Below are positions 45,012-56,290 of a stretch of 64,000 nucleotides of DNA, piece by piece. The notes under the pieces were generated by a model, which was given only the letters and a program-made list of their open reading frames with translations, did not search any database and was not told the origin of the DNA. The position numbers and the translations under genes were made by a program. How positions within the stretch are numbered: the stretch's first letter is position 1; each line of letters opens with the position of its first letter. This stretch comes from Takakia lepidozioides (lineage: Eukaryota; Streptophyta; Takakiopsida; Takakiales; Takakiaceae): contig CM060731.1 in the NCBI GenBank assembly GCA_030704615.1, forward strand, positions 18,042,001 to 18,106,000, read 5' to 3'.

Positions 45012-45027
45012 GATGATCTCTCTCGAG
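45012..45027 (-). other. Putative self-priming primer-binding site of element B
   Basis: Minus-strand CTCGAGAGAGATCATC follows the end of L. With the adjacent base, 13 nt are perfectly complementary to a stretch inside L (plus-strand 45210-45222). The pairing differs from element A (AGAGAG versus AGAAAG) in both partners, so complementarity is conserved by covariation. Confidence 0.55.
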
Positions 45028-45376
45028 TGATAAACAACCCACGAACACATTGTTGACACAAAACATGAAAACCAAACCATCACTCTTAGAAATAGTAGTC
45101 GAGCCAGGGGCACCCCAAGCTATGGGGACTCCACCCCACAACAACCTACACTCCCATCATGAGTACACTCAGATCTAAACGCATGCAGGAGCTCGGTCGC
45201 GCAGGCTCAACTCGAGAGAGATGAGCTGCGCGATTGCCGCTCTCGTGAAGATAAGACGGACCAGGTGTCAAACTAAACTTGACACCTGAGTTAACACTTG
45301 ACCTAAATCCAAGTGTTAAATACAAATAACTAGTTTTATTCTAGCTGTTTTCACACTGTGCTTATTTAACTTGACA
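45028..45376 (-). repeat. Left L repeat of element B (inverted)
   Basis: Begins TGTCAAGTTAAATAAGC at 45376 on the minus strand and ends TTTATCA. About three substitutions against 53968-54315. Outside it, CATT (45377-45380) is the complement of AATG at 54404-54407. Confidence 0.85.
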
Positions 45377-45542
45377 CATTGTATGGTCTTCCAAAGTCCA
45401 TAACGTTGTCATTTCTTATTGGATTCATGATTGGAGAGTTGCTATGGGTGCGTATTGAAGCTATGAATCCAATGACATATATAGTTACTGGTTTTAATGA
45501 GTTAATTCAAAAAAAATTGATGACACCATCAACTGCAGTCAT

Positions 45543-48500
45543 CTAAAGTTGTGTCGGTAACATCCATTTTGGTCCAGCCATTCCTGCATTCACCCAGAAC
45601 ATGTGGTGAGATGGCCAGGATGCAAAGATTTGGTCAGGTGGGGCCATCGGGTTCATATCTTTTTCAGGAGAAGACCATTGGCAATTCTGACAGGGGTAAA
45701 CTGTCCCCCAGAGATTGCGACTGGGATCATTGAATCCAGACGAGAACATTCGAGAGCAGGGGTTTAATGCTCAATGGCATCCCCATGAAATGGTCAGCCT
45801 GAGTAGAAGTGATGTAGATGACTCTATTGGGTAAGGATGTACACGAGGTGACCCAGTCTCCAGGGAGACAGCATCGAGGTCCAGAGGTGAGAGTGTGGAG
45901 GAATATTTTGGAGAATGATCTGATAGCCAAAGATGCCACGTTGGGGCCCTACTATGTGGTTGATGTGGTCTTGAGACACAAAGGCATGCATGTTCCAAAT
46001 ATCCTTTACTTGGGAAATTGACAGCCTGTCCCAGGCTGAAAAACTTGATGCTGATGAATCTCTTTGGGAAGGGGACGGAGCATTGGTATTCAAAGTCAGG
46101 AATTGACGCATGGTTTCCTCATAGTTAGTAGGTTCCAATTTTCTGAGGTGAGGTCTGATTGTTCCCCAAACTTCCCAAATTGTTTTCCAGAGAGAGGAAC
46201 CCATGGATTTCTGTTTGTAACCATGCACAATCTATCTGAGGGAGGGCCCCCAGACTTTGGATTTGAGGGGGGAGCTGCAGGAGACATTGTGTTGAAAGAT
46301 CATGAGTTTTCACCAACCCCCTTCAGTCCCAGGAGCCTCACCACCCATTTGCTAAGTAGGGCACTAATCTGTGTACCAGGGTCAATTACACCCAGCCCAC
46401 CTTTGTTTTTTGGGAGGCATATCTGGACCCATGAAACAACTGGTCTTGGGTTTTTTTTCCCAGGAATCAGCAAACAAAGTTTCGAATGGTTTGCTTAATT
46501 TCATTGATTTGATAGATGGAAGGGCTCCACACTCCAAGAGAATTTGGTTGGCCACAAGGGCCCGACCAATTAGAGATAGATGTCTTGATCCCCAATATAC
46601 GATTTTCTTTTATAGCCTCGCTCGTCATCTGTGAGGTTGATTCCGAACGGGTGGCCAAGCGGGGTAGTCAATTCACCTTCTTTTAATCATTTGAGGCCAA
46701 GATCCTAGCCCCAAGTAGGGGACTGAGATTGCCATGTCCCCCACAAGAACGGCAACTATCTTGGCCCAATTTACACAGAACCCTGACGCTTCACAGAAAA
46801 TTGAGAGCATGTTTATAGCTTCCATGAGGTTGGCATGGGAGGCCTGGAGGTAATTTAGCACTGTGTCATCCACGAACATTGAATCCTTAATTTCCAAGCC
46901 AGGGAGAGACTTGGAATTTGTTTTGAGTCCGGTACTTATGTTGGGGTTGTTATCCAATAGGTATCCATGTGAGTCAGCCACAATTAGAATGAGAAAAGGG
47001 GCCGGGGGGCAACCCTGGCGCACAGATCTTTCGAGGTTGAATGGTTTGGAGATAAACCCATTCATCGAGACCCTGCTAGTGGCATTGTGAAGTAGGATTT
47101 CCACCCATTAGCAGAAGCTTTCTAAGAGTCCAATTTTTCTGACGATTGCTAACAGCATAGGCCATTCGACCTTGTCGAACGCCTTCTCAATCGTGGAGCT
47201 CCACAATTCAGATGGCCAGCTTTATTCAGACCCAAAGCTTATGGTAACCATAGCTCACTCCCGTTTCCAGACTCTCTTCAAACAGAGGCCCCCTACCAGC
47301 AGTATGACCGCAGCCAGAGAAACATGCCTTCGCAGTCATCCAACAAAGCTGGACCATCTAGGTGCAGCCTCCCTTGATGGAGTCTTCACTCAGACATAAC
47401 TCTTCAAAGCTGTAGAAATCATGACCAATCACAAATCCTTGGGCTTCGACGGTATGCCAGTGGAATTTTATAAATCCCTATGGATGACAATTTCTGCTGA
47501 CTTCTGTGACATGGCCAATGAGTTCAAGAAGGTGGGGGCTATGCCTTAACTGATGGCTCAAGGGGTTATCGCTCTCCTGTACAAAAAAGGAGACAAGAAA
47601 CAGATCTCTAATTACAGGCCAATCACCCTTCTAAATGTCTCGTACAAGACAATTGCAAAAACCCTAGCTCTTAGGCTTCAACCACAACTTCTCCCATCGG
47701 TGGTCAAACCATGCCAGACTGGACTCATCAGAGGCAGCTACATACTAGACAACATCTTGCTGGCACAAGAAACCCCGATCTTTGCGGAAACCACTAGCCA
47801 ATCAATTGCAATGCTCCTTCTGGTTGGCCGGAGGCCCTTCTGACCTGGACCTTTTCGAAGAAGTACTTCGACATCTTTTCCCCTTTTGTTGACCAATTAA
47901 TGCCTGCTTGGAGCTTGAGCTTTTGCTCATTTAGGGATGAAATGGCTTCCAGATTTTGTCGGGCAACCCCACCCAAGCTGTTTCCAGGGCATGTTTGAAT
48001 GAGGGGATGGGAAGCAAGGAGGTGCTGAGCTTGAACAATCCTTTGCCACGTTTTGGGAGGTTCGGGAAGTTAATTTGGCATGAGATGCTGGCATGGTCGA
48101 ATTCCTGATGGATTGGTTCTTGAGGTAGCATTGATGACCATGAGGAAAGCTCTTGGGAGATGTAGAGCCTATCTAACCTGCCATACATATTTCAGAGCCC
48201 GATCTATTGTTAGTCCAGGTGTAGCATGGTTGGGAGCCAGTAATGTTGGTAACTTTCCTGGGCTCTGATAATGAGAAGTTGTATCGGATCCTTTGCCATG
48301 TCATTGCCTCACGTTGTCACCAAGTCCAGGTGCAACTGAACCCAGCCTATCTGCCTGTTGCTCAACCATATTGAAGTCTCCCATGAGTATCCATTGCTTG
48401 ACCGAGGTCTCCAATTCCATCTTAGTGTGAAGACCAGACCAGAAGGCCTCATGCTCACTGGGAGAGTTTGGTGCATATACATTGACTATGGATCCCCAGG

Positions 48501-48850
48501 GCCCCCGTGTCATTGGGCAGGACAATGGATAACAGCTCGGCCCTGCCTTGGAACCAGATTTCATCTTTTTGAGCCAGGGTGGCGATGGAAGGGGACAACA
48601 ATATTGTTGTCCCACCTCTTGTATCTTCAATGGTGGGTTTCCAGAAACTGAGGGCCGCTGGCCAAAGTTGATCACCCAAGGATGCTATTTTGATAGGGTC
48701 TAGTTTGTGTTCTTGCAAGAGAATGATGGCATTTGATGTAACAAGGGAGAAAGCCATGTTTTGAGTTTGGCTTTCTTGAGGGTGGTTTGTGTTGAACCAA
48801 TCCCCCGGATGTTCCACGAATGGATTTTAACCAACATCAGTGGGAATGGA
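45543..48850 (-). mobile_element. LINE (L1/RIL-like) with internal inverted segment, decayed
   Basis: Minus-strand order: endonuclease 48817-47830 (AIILLQEHKLDPIKIASLGD, GGTTILLSPS, WILMGDFNMVEQQADRLGS, GRLDRLYISQEL, FDHASIS); RT palm about 47200-46673 (EKAFDKVEW, VRQGCPPAPFLILIVA, MFVDDTVLNYLQA, where FVDD is the catalytic box); RT C-terminal part and tail 46658-45543. The linker and RT fingers lie in between but on the plus strand (47195-47826: LGFDGMPVEFYKSLW, ISNYRPITLLNVSYKTIAKT, GLIRGSYILDNILLAQE). Several stops and shifts make it inactive. It sits in the flanking DNA next to the left L of element B. Confidence 0.85.
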
Positions 48851-49329
48851 TAGGCTGAGACAGATGGTCTCCTTTGATGGCCTTGAGGTTTGATATCTGA
48901 ACTTTGCTCTTTTGTCTGTTGGAAGTAGCAAGTTTTCCCATGTGAGGTTGGCTAGGGCCTTGTGGCATGTTGTGACCAGCTCAAGGAATAAAATGAGGAT
49001 GGGTTGGACAGTAGAAGTGGTGACTATCTTGGGTCTGAATTGCTTTGAGCAGACTAGCTAATTTGAGGAGTGGAGGGGGGTCTTGGAGAAGACCAAGTGA
49101 GGCCCCGATGCTGCACATTGAGGAGGCTGGCAGATTTAACCCCGTCAGTTGGCGAAGGGCCTGAGGCCCATGGTCGTGGGGGTTCCACCAAAGGACTGGA
49201 AGAGTTTTGACTTTTCTTAATGCCGTCTAGATGAAGGTTTCCTACACAAGACTTTGCATCTGACATTCAAGACAGATCATATGATATTTAGATGTCGTAA
49301 AATTTCAAATATTTGGAACTGATGGTCTT
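48851..49329. other. Stretch between LINE and element B pol
   Basis: No supported gene. The far end is the junction where element B zinc-knuckle coding starts abruptly. Confidence 0.4.
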
Positions 49330-50483
49330 GAAAATATTTTCAACTGGGCAAGGTTGCCCAGCCCAAGTTCCATGGAGCTTACAGGGGACCTCAGGTGCAG
49401 AGGCCCGTGGCATCTTTTGCAGGCCAACAGCAACCAGGGGTGATATGTTGGACATGTGGAGGACCCCATGTCAAGAGAGATTGCCCAAAGAGTGGCAAAA
49501 GGCCGGCACAAGCACAGCCTGCACAGTTGCAGTGTGGGCATTGTGGCAAGTATGGGCATGGAGATGCCCAGTATTATGACTTGCATCCTGAGTTTTTGCG
49601 CTGCTTGCAGCTTCATCAAGCTGTATCTCCAGCATACATCTTGGAGAATGTACCATTGATGGGTGATTCTCGGGCCAGGGTGATGGCCAATGTGCATCAA
49701 GTCCGGTCGTGGCTTGGGTCAGCAGTGTTGCTGGATGCAGCTGCAGTGGGGTCTCGGGCTCATCGTCCACGGCTTTGGTGGACTAACTTGATGCCACCCG
49801 CACTACTCAAGCGTGCATTTGATGGGGTGCAGCGGCCAGCACACCTCACCGTGGATGGCATTTTGGACACAGGGAGGCAGTCTCAACGTGTGAGACACGA
49901 TGACCGTTCGCCTTTGGCAGTGGTCAACAGGGTGGGTCAACCATGAGCAGCATTACCTACACTGCTCAGCTTCCCAGGATCCCATGCTTTTCGGGATGGT
50001 GGACCTGGCCTCCTGTGGGATGCTCAGTTGCAGCAGTTAGTGGAGCCTAATGCCGATGAGCGAGAGCGGGCTATGGGGTTTTCCACTGGGACCACGACGG
50101 TGCCTTCTCTTTCTGAGGCATCACGGCGTCAGGTGTTGGGGCAAGCAATGGATCTCAATTGCTTGACTTGGATTATCAGCTTGGCTATGGCTGAGCAACG
50201 TAGAGTGCGGAGTGCATTCCCCTTCATGGTCGCTCTACCTACCGAGACGGTACAGGCAGGGAGTGGGGGCGAGCATGTGAGGACCGCGGGGTGTAGACAT
50301 CCATGGCACACGTGGGAGGTGCTCGAGGTCCAAAGGGAGTTGGCAGCCAAGGCAGCTGTGATGGATGAGGTTGGGGATTTTTCTCGGGTTGAGGAGGTTC
50401 TCAATGATGAGATGATGGGGCAGGATGAGGCCTTGTCATTGACTGAGCAGGAAGGGGGTACTGCTCAAGAGGTTGCAGCATAG
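49330..50483 (+). pseudogene. Element B polyprotein: zinc knuckle and C5 cytosine DNA-methyltransferase domain
   Basis: One frame with a single TGA (49944-49946), ended by TAG at 50481. A CCHC-type knuckle (CWTCGGPHVKRDC; CGHCGKYGHGDAQ) runs straight into methyltransferase sequence: PAYILENVPLMGD (motif VI, ENV), AVLLDAAAVGSRAHRPRLWW followed by TNL (motif VIII; compare the H-R-A-R-x-x-W-G-N-L of DNMT3/DRM types), LPTLLSFPGSHAF, then ERERAMGFSTGTTTVPSLSE and RRQVLGQAMDLNC (motifs IX-X). Motifs I-IV, including the SAM-binding FxGxG and the catalytic PCQ cysteine, are missing between the second knuckle and ENV, so this copy cannot be an active enzyme. It is in frame with RT downstream. Methyltransferase-bearing retrotransposons have been reported in dinoflagellates and a charophyte. 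Confidence 0.82.
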
Positions 50484-51524
50484 CAACCACGGGACGCGTC
50501 CTCTACCTCTAAGCCCACTGGACTTAAGGTTGCAGTTACGGAGGACAATTGGGAGCCTGACATTGGACCCATTGTCACCGGAGGAGAGAGACAACGTATA
50601 CGGCGGTTCCTGAGGGCTTACAGGAATTGCTTTGCCTTCAGTTTGAAGGACTTGGGAGCACTGAAGGGTCAAGAGATCCGTATTGAGTTGGCCACTGACA
50701 CGCCAATCTTTCGGAGACCCTATAGATACAGTGACATGGAGAGGTCTTTGATTCAGATGAGGACTCAAGATCTCTGGGAGGCAGGTTTGGTGAAGCTCTC
50801 TGGTGGAGAGTATGCTTCAGCCACAGTGATGCCAGCTAAGAAGGATGTCTATGGCAATTGGACGGAGAGACGTATGTGCGGTGATTACCGGCCTGTAAAT
50901 CGTCAGACCAAGTCCGATAGGTATGCCATGCCAACACCAGAGGAAATCTTTGATGCCATTGGGCATTCCAAGGTCTTTAGCACGTTGGATTTACGATCCG
51001 GATATCACCAGTTGCCGATCAAGGAGGCGGATAAGCAAAAGACGGCATTCTGGGGGATCAATGAGCACGGGAAGGATTGCCTATACCAGTGGCGGTTCTT
51101 ACCATTTGGGCTTAAAAATGCTCCCGCTGAGTTTCAAAGAGTCATGGACAGGATTCTAGTAGGGGTGGAGTTTGCTCGGTGCTACATAGATGACATCATC
51201 ATCTTTAGTGCTACGGTGGAGGAGCATGAGAGACACCTTCAGGGGGTATTTGAGCGCTTAAGGACGCACGGATTGAAGTTACATCCGGGAAAGTGCAAGT
51301 TTTTCCACAACCAGATTGAGTATCTGGGTCACATGATATATCCTGGAGGATTGGGGGTACAACAGACTAAGGTAGAGTCCATTGCACAGGTTCCACGCCC
51401 CACGGATGTGAGCCGAGTTCGAGCTTTCATGGGGTTAGCAAACTATTACAGACGGTTTGTTAAGGGATTCAGTGCCATTGCAAAGGCTCTAACCAAGCTG
51501 ACCAAGGTGGACCAGGAGTGGTAG
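50484..51524 (+). pseudogene. Element B reverse transcriptase
   Basis: In the same frame as the upstream domain. A linker (DNWEPDIGPIVTGGERQRIR) leads to RT: KVFSTLDLRSGYHQLPIKEA, RFLPFGLKNAPAEFQRVMDR and the catalytic RCYIDDIIIFS (YxDD), then HPGKCKFFHNQIEYLGHMI and RAFMGLANYYRRFVKGFSAI, all typical of Ty3/gypsy. A TAG after DQEW (51522-51524) ends the ORF, but the frame continues into RNase H. No aspartic protease motif is visible between the methyltransferase and RT in this copy. Confidence 0.95.
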
Positions 51525-53390
51525 TGGGAAGATGAGCAAGAACAAGCTTTTCAAGAGCTCAAGGCGAGGTTGACCTCGGCACCCATCTTGAGACGACCTA
51601 TCAGGGGGCGTCCTTTTCAGCTGCATACAGATTGGAGCATGCTGGGGCTTGGAGCGGTGCTCACACAGGTGGATGATGAGGGAAGAGAGTTCGTAGTGGC
51701 TTATGCTAGCCGCTCGAACAATGCTGCAGAGTCTAAGTATAGCTCATATGAGGGAGAATGCTTAGCTGCAGTGTGGGCCGTGGCACACTTCAGGTGCTAT
51801 CTATATGGCAATCTCTTCACCCTTGTCACGGATCACCAACCACTCAAGTGGTTGATGGAGTCAGACAAGCTTACGGGGAAGCTTGCACGGTGGGCACTCA
51901 TCCTTCAAGAGTATGACTTCCAGGTGGTGCATCGACCGGGTTTGGTCAATCGCAATGCAGATGGGTTGAGTCGCAATCCATGCACGAGCCAACAGGATGA
52001 CACTGGAGCTCGGTGGAATGGTGAGACGGACGAGGAGATGGTGCCCGGATGGCATGCATCTGCATTTCTGTGTATCTTGGCAGCGGAAGGCCAGGTTGGA
52101 CCTGCAACAAGGATGACTGTAGATCAAGTGTCTGAGGACCCTGAGGCCAGCAATGAGCAAGATGGCGCCAAAGATATACATGAGGATTCAGTTGTGTTGG
52201 ACTACCTCCGCACTGGAGACACGACAGCCACTGTGACTGCCAAGGAGAGGGATCGGATCCTACAACGAGCCAAGAGGTTCAAGTGGGAGGGGACACACCT
52301 GCTCCGAGTGTGGGAGGATGGTCGAGTGAGGATTGTGCCTCACCCAACACAGCGGGCACGGTTAGTGCGCCATGCCCATGAGGAGTTGGGGCATTTTGGG
52401 GTGCGACGCACTCATAGTCTACTGCAGGGGCAGTATTGGTGGCGTGGTATGCACACAGAGGTGCAACAATTTGTGGCTAGGTGCATGGTGTGTGACAGGG
52501 TGCGTGCTTCATTCAACGCCCCTACTCCACAATTGCACCCTCTTCCGATCATGGGATTGGGCTACAGGTGGAGTCTTGACTTCGCAGGGCCGTTGCCACT
52601 GACCATGTGCCACAACAAGTACGTGTTGGTGATGGTGGAGCACTTCTCCAAGTGGATTGAATTGGTTCCATTGCTTGATAAGGCTAGTGAGGGAGCTGCG
52701 TATGCATTCCTGGATTGTGTGCTTAGCCGATTCGGTGCTCCAGCTGAGGTACTCACGGACCAAGGGAGAGAGTTCTTGGGGGAGTTTCAGGCTTTGTGTG
52801 ACAAGGCCTTGATAGACCACCGCACCACTTCTCGGGATCATCCTGAGGCCGATGGCTTGGCAGAGAGAGTTGTTCAGACAGTAAAGAGGGGTTTGCGCAA
52901 GTATGGCTTGCAGAAGGGACACCTAGGAGATTGGGACCTTCAGTTACCCTGGTTAGCCATGGGCTACAGGTTCAGCAAGCAAGCATCACTTGCCTCATTC
53001 TCACCATACTTTCTTCTCTTTGGCCGAGAGCCGGATTTGCCTACATCCATTCGCAGAGAAGCTGCTACAGTTCTTAACCTTGACAATCCGGACGTGTGGG
53101 CACGTGCATGTGAACAGCGTGCAGAGTTGTTCAAGAGAGTCATGCCCATGGCTTTCGAGAACCTTGCCATTGCACAACACCGTGATACGTTGAGGTATGC
53201 TACCATACGTGGTGGGGGCTATCGTCCTGGGGTTCGGAGATTCAACCCTGGTGACTATGTCTATCTGCAGCAGACTGCTCCTACGACCCTGGATGTGACT
53301 GCAGGACGTGTTATTTTGAGGTTCGAGAGGTCTTGCCCTCAGGCGTCTTGGTCTTGGAGGGTCGGGATGGCATAACTTGGAAGGACCATG
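51525..53390 (+). pseudogene. Element B RNase H and integrase
   Basis: RNase H: FQLHTDWSMLGLGAVLTQVD, SSYEGECLAAVWAVAHFRCY, TLVTDHQPLKWLM. Integrase: HHCC finger (HEELGHFGVRRTHSLLQ ... CMVCDRV), GYRWSLDFAGPLPL, AEVLTDQGREFLGEF, HPEADGLAERVVQTVKR. It is close to element A over the whole length. Near 53320 one G is missing relative to element A (GAGGTTCG versus GAGGGTTCG), which ends the frame early at 53373-53375. Confidence 0.93.
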
Positions 53391-53615
53391 TGCGTAATTG
53401 TGCGCCATGTCACCTTCCGAATGTCGATGGCAGGATTGACCCAAACCTGGCAGTGGTATCTGCAGGTTGAGGTGCATGTTGTGTGGGTCTGCTAAAGGGG
53501 CAGCCACCATGCTGGTGTGCGATCGATGCTCTAGAGGTTGGCATATGGGATGCTTGACTCCACCTCTTGAGATGGTTCCGGATGGGGATTGGTTATGTCC
53601 ACATTGCATTGGATA
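53391..53615 (+). pseudogene. Element B PHD finger, frameshifted
   Basis: Nucleotide-level match to the PHD-coding end of element A (AGGTGCATG, GTGTGCGATCGATGCTC, GGTTGGCATATGGGATGC, TGTCCACATTGC). One T is missing near 53468 (GGTTGAGG versus GGTTTGAGG), and the upstream frameshift also separates it. All codons for the C4HC3 ligands are still present. Confidence 0.85.
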
Positions 53616-53869
53616 GTGGGAGTGGATACAACCATGGAAGGCTAACAAGAAACGCAAGGCCCAGCCAGCTACTAGGAGACCTTGAACACACGAGGTCCTG
53701 GCTCAAGTTCACAGATTGCAAGACGGCGACTAACGATGGGGCTACTCTTGTACCCGGCCTCTTGGTCTATAGAGTTTGAGTACAATAGGAACAGTGATAG
53801 AGGACTTAGTACGGCTGTGGCTATTACATCTTGTAGCTATCTGGAGGTAGAGGGACCTATCCACCAGCT

Positions 53870-53878
53870 AGGGGGGCG
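53870..53878 (+). other. Putative polypurine tract of element B
   Basis: AGGGGGGCG directly before R, the best PPT candidate in the family. Confidence 0.6.
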
Positions 53879-53965
53879 ATTGTGGCAGACTACTTTATTG
53901 TGCATATATGTGTGGTGTGGTTTGGACAGCGATGTAGTTGTGTAGCGATATGTATGCGCACGACA
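53879..53965 (+). repeat. R repeat of element B (B1)
   Basis: 87 bp, ATTGTGGCAGACTACTTTAT ... GCGCACGACA; one difference from 54317-54403. Followed by GC and then the TG of L, as in element A. Confidence 0.88.
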
Positions 53966-53967
53966 GC

Positions 53968-54315
53968 TGTCAAGTTAAATAAGCACAGTGTGAAAACAGC
54001 TAGAATAAAACTAGTTATTTGTATTTAACACTTGGATTTAGGTCAAGTGTTAACTCAGGTGTCAAGTTTAGTTTGACACCTGGTCCGTCTTATCTTCACA
54101 AGAGCGGCAGTCGCGCAGCTCATCTCTCTCGAGTTGAGCCTGCGCGACCGAGCTCCTGCATGCGTTTAGATCTGAGTGTACTCATGATGGGAGTGTAGGT
54201 TGTTGTGGGGTGGAGTCCCCATAGCTTGGGGTGCCCCTGGCTCGACTACTATTTCTAAGAGTGATGGTTTGGTTTTCATGTTTTGTGTCAACAGTGTGTT
54301 CGTGGGTTGTTTATC
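53968..54315 (+). repeat. Right L repeat of element B (A2)
   Basis: TGTCAAGTTAAATAAGC ... GGTTGTTTATC, about 99% identical to the inverted left copy. Confidence 0.9.
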
Positions 54316-54316
54316 C

Positions 54317-54403
54317 ATTGTGGCAGACTACTTTATTGTGCATATATGTGTGGTGTGGTTTGGACAGCGATATAGTTGTGTAGCGATATGTATGCGCACG
54401 ACA
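54317..54403 (+). repeat. Terminal R' repeat of element B (B2)
   Basis: Ends GCGCACGACA, followed by AATG (54404-54407), the candidate target duplication. Confidence 0.88.
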
Positions 54404-54407
54404 AATG

Positions 54408-54840
54408 GACTTGTTTCCGCAGTGAATGGAATTACAATGGACTCAAGAAGTCTTATTGCCATTGGTCAATTCCATTGAAATTTGGACATAAGGTGGCCAT
54501 TTTGGTCCACATCATAGGTATGGATTTGAAGTGGCAAAATCATTTGTCATTTGACTCATATGGACTAATATATGTAAAACAATAGGCATTTTTTGAAAAG
54601 TCCATAGCTCATCTTGTTTTTCGGATTTTGGGTGTCATTTTTTTTTTCTAAAGTATAAAAACCTATAATCTTCAATGGCTAGGTGGCATATTGCCAAATT
54701 TTTGTAAACTCCTAAATTTTAGTTTTTCATAATTTATCTAAATAACAGACTAAAATATTTAATAAATTATGTATTTAATATTTGGGGTAGGACTCTTTAC
54801 TAAATATGTTCAGTATACCATTATCTATCACTAAAAAACT
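54408..54840. other. AT-rich stretch without a gene
   Basis: AT-rich with repeated ATGGACT and TCCATAG words that also occur on the other side of element B; no ORF of coding character. Confidence 0.4.
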
Positions 54841-56290
54841 ATTTTGGATTTTATCCACAACTTGTTTTGTTTTGGTCATGGACTTTCATGGACTTGGATC
54901 TGCCGTTTTTGGTCCACTCAACCCTGCAACTGCCCTTCTAGCTACTCTGCCAAAGCGGCCTACCAAACCCTGATCAAGCCACAACACAGAAACATCTGGG
55001 TGACACTCTATCCAACTGAGCTACTGACTGTTGGTTTTTTAAAGGAAGGGTAGCGGTATCCCAGATTGCATTGCAGGAGGTGGAAAAATTAACCACCATG
55101 AAGGCCGTGAAGGCTGACAAGGTAAAGCTAAAACCCCGTAATCAACATGCAAAGCAAGGGAAAAGTGACCGTCGCCCATATCCATGTGCAATAAAAAAAA
55201 TGAATATAGAGTCAAGAATGGGCGGGTGTAGAATAATTGGGCGTGAGGCAGGTGCTTCCTAATGTTCAGCATAACCAAGAGCAGTCCAAGGGAAAAATCT
55301 AGAGAAGAGGCACGCAGAACATTGGGATTCCACAATGAGGTAGATCCAAGGATTAGAACTTCAGCTGAGCTTTGAAGTTGGGGTCTCGTGCGCGCCTATG
55401 ACGCCAGTTGCAGTCCCCTCTTCACCTTCTTCATAGGTCTTGCCAGGGGACGGAGTCTTTCCATTGAACACTTGAGTGGGAAACACGGGACCTGAGCAGA
55501 CTGCCCTTGCTCTAGGTGATATCAAAATCTTGGAGAAGCCATGGAAAAGTGGAATTCAAAATGGGCTGGCCACAATCTCCATCAAGCCAAGTGGGATCTC
55601 ATATGGGCAAACATTTGGAACATGCTCAGGCCATCCAAGATTGCTGCCTTCCTCTGGCAGATTGCCAACAAGGTATTCAAAGTGGGGGCTTGGCTGAATT
55701 TCACGGATGCAATAGTCTGTAAATGCTGCCACCTGGGAGTATCCGAATCGTTGGAGCATTGTCTAATCTATTGCACTATTCCCATGAAAACTTGGCCTAT
55801 TGTTCAACCATTGATGAGGGTCTGGAAACTAGGGCAGCCATCAACGATTAACTCTCTCCTCAATTATGACATAGTGCTCCGCCGGATTCACTGCCATTGC
55901 CCAGTGTTTGAAGCTTTCAGGTCAATCACACTTTGGAACATATGGAAAATTAGATGTCAATAGACCCTAGCTAAAGAGAAAACCAGCCTCTCTTGTCTGT
56001 TGGTCACTATCTTTCGTGAAGTTCAGATTGAAGCAAGAAGGGCATGGCATGCAAACATCTGTAGGGATCCAAAAGCTGAACCTGGGCTCCTCCGCAAATT
56101 CCAAGGCACCTGGGGGAAAGACAACATCCTATGCAGCTACGCTTCGTCATCAAGCTGTCATTGGGCGGGGCATCCCCCTCTCAGCTGGCAGGGGTCCTCA
56201 ACCACACTTCCATGACTCACCTGAGTTCGCCTTCGGATCAAGTGACACCATAATCTACACTTGCATCAGCAATGCGTCCACATTTTTTTT
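54841..56290 (+). mobile_element. LINE 3' fragment with zf-RVT domain
   Basis: 55541-55963 encodes AKWDLIWANIWNMLRPSKIA, AFLWQIANKVFKVGAWL, CKCCHLGVSESLEHCLIYC and a Trp-rich end (FRSITLWNIWKIRCQ), the zinc-binding domain found after RT in plant L1-type LINEs. 54900-55050 (NCPSSYSAKAAYQTLIKPQH) looks like the sequence just before it, and coding-like sequence continues to about 56215. The opposite strand orientation and distance separate it from the LINE at 45.5-48.9 kb, so it is a different copy or a detached tail. A short T run near 56282 may mark its end. Confidence 0.7.
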
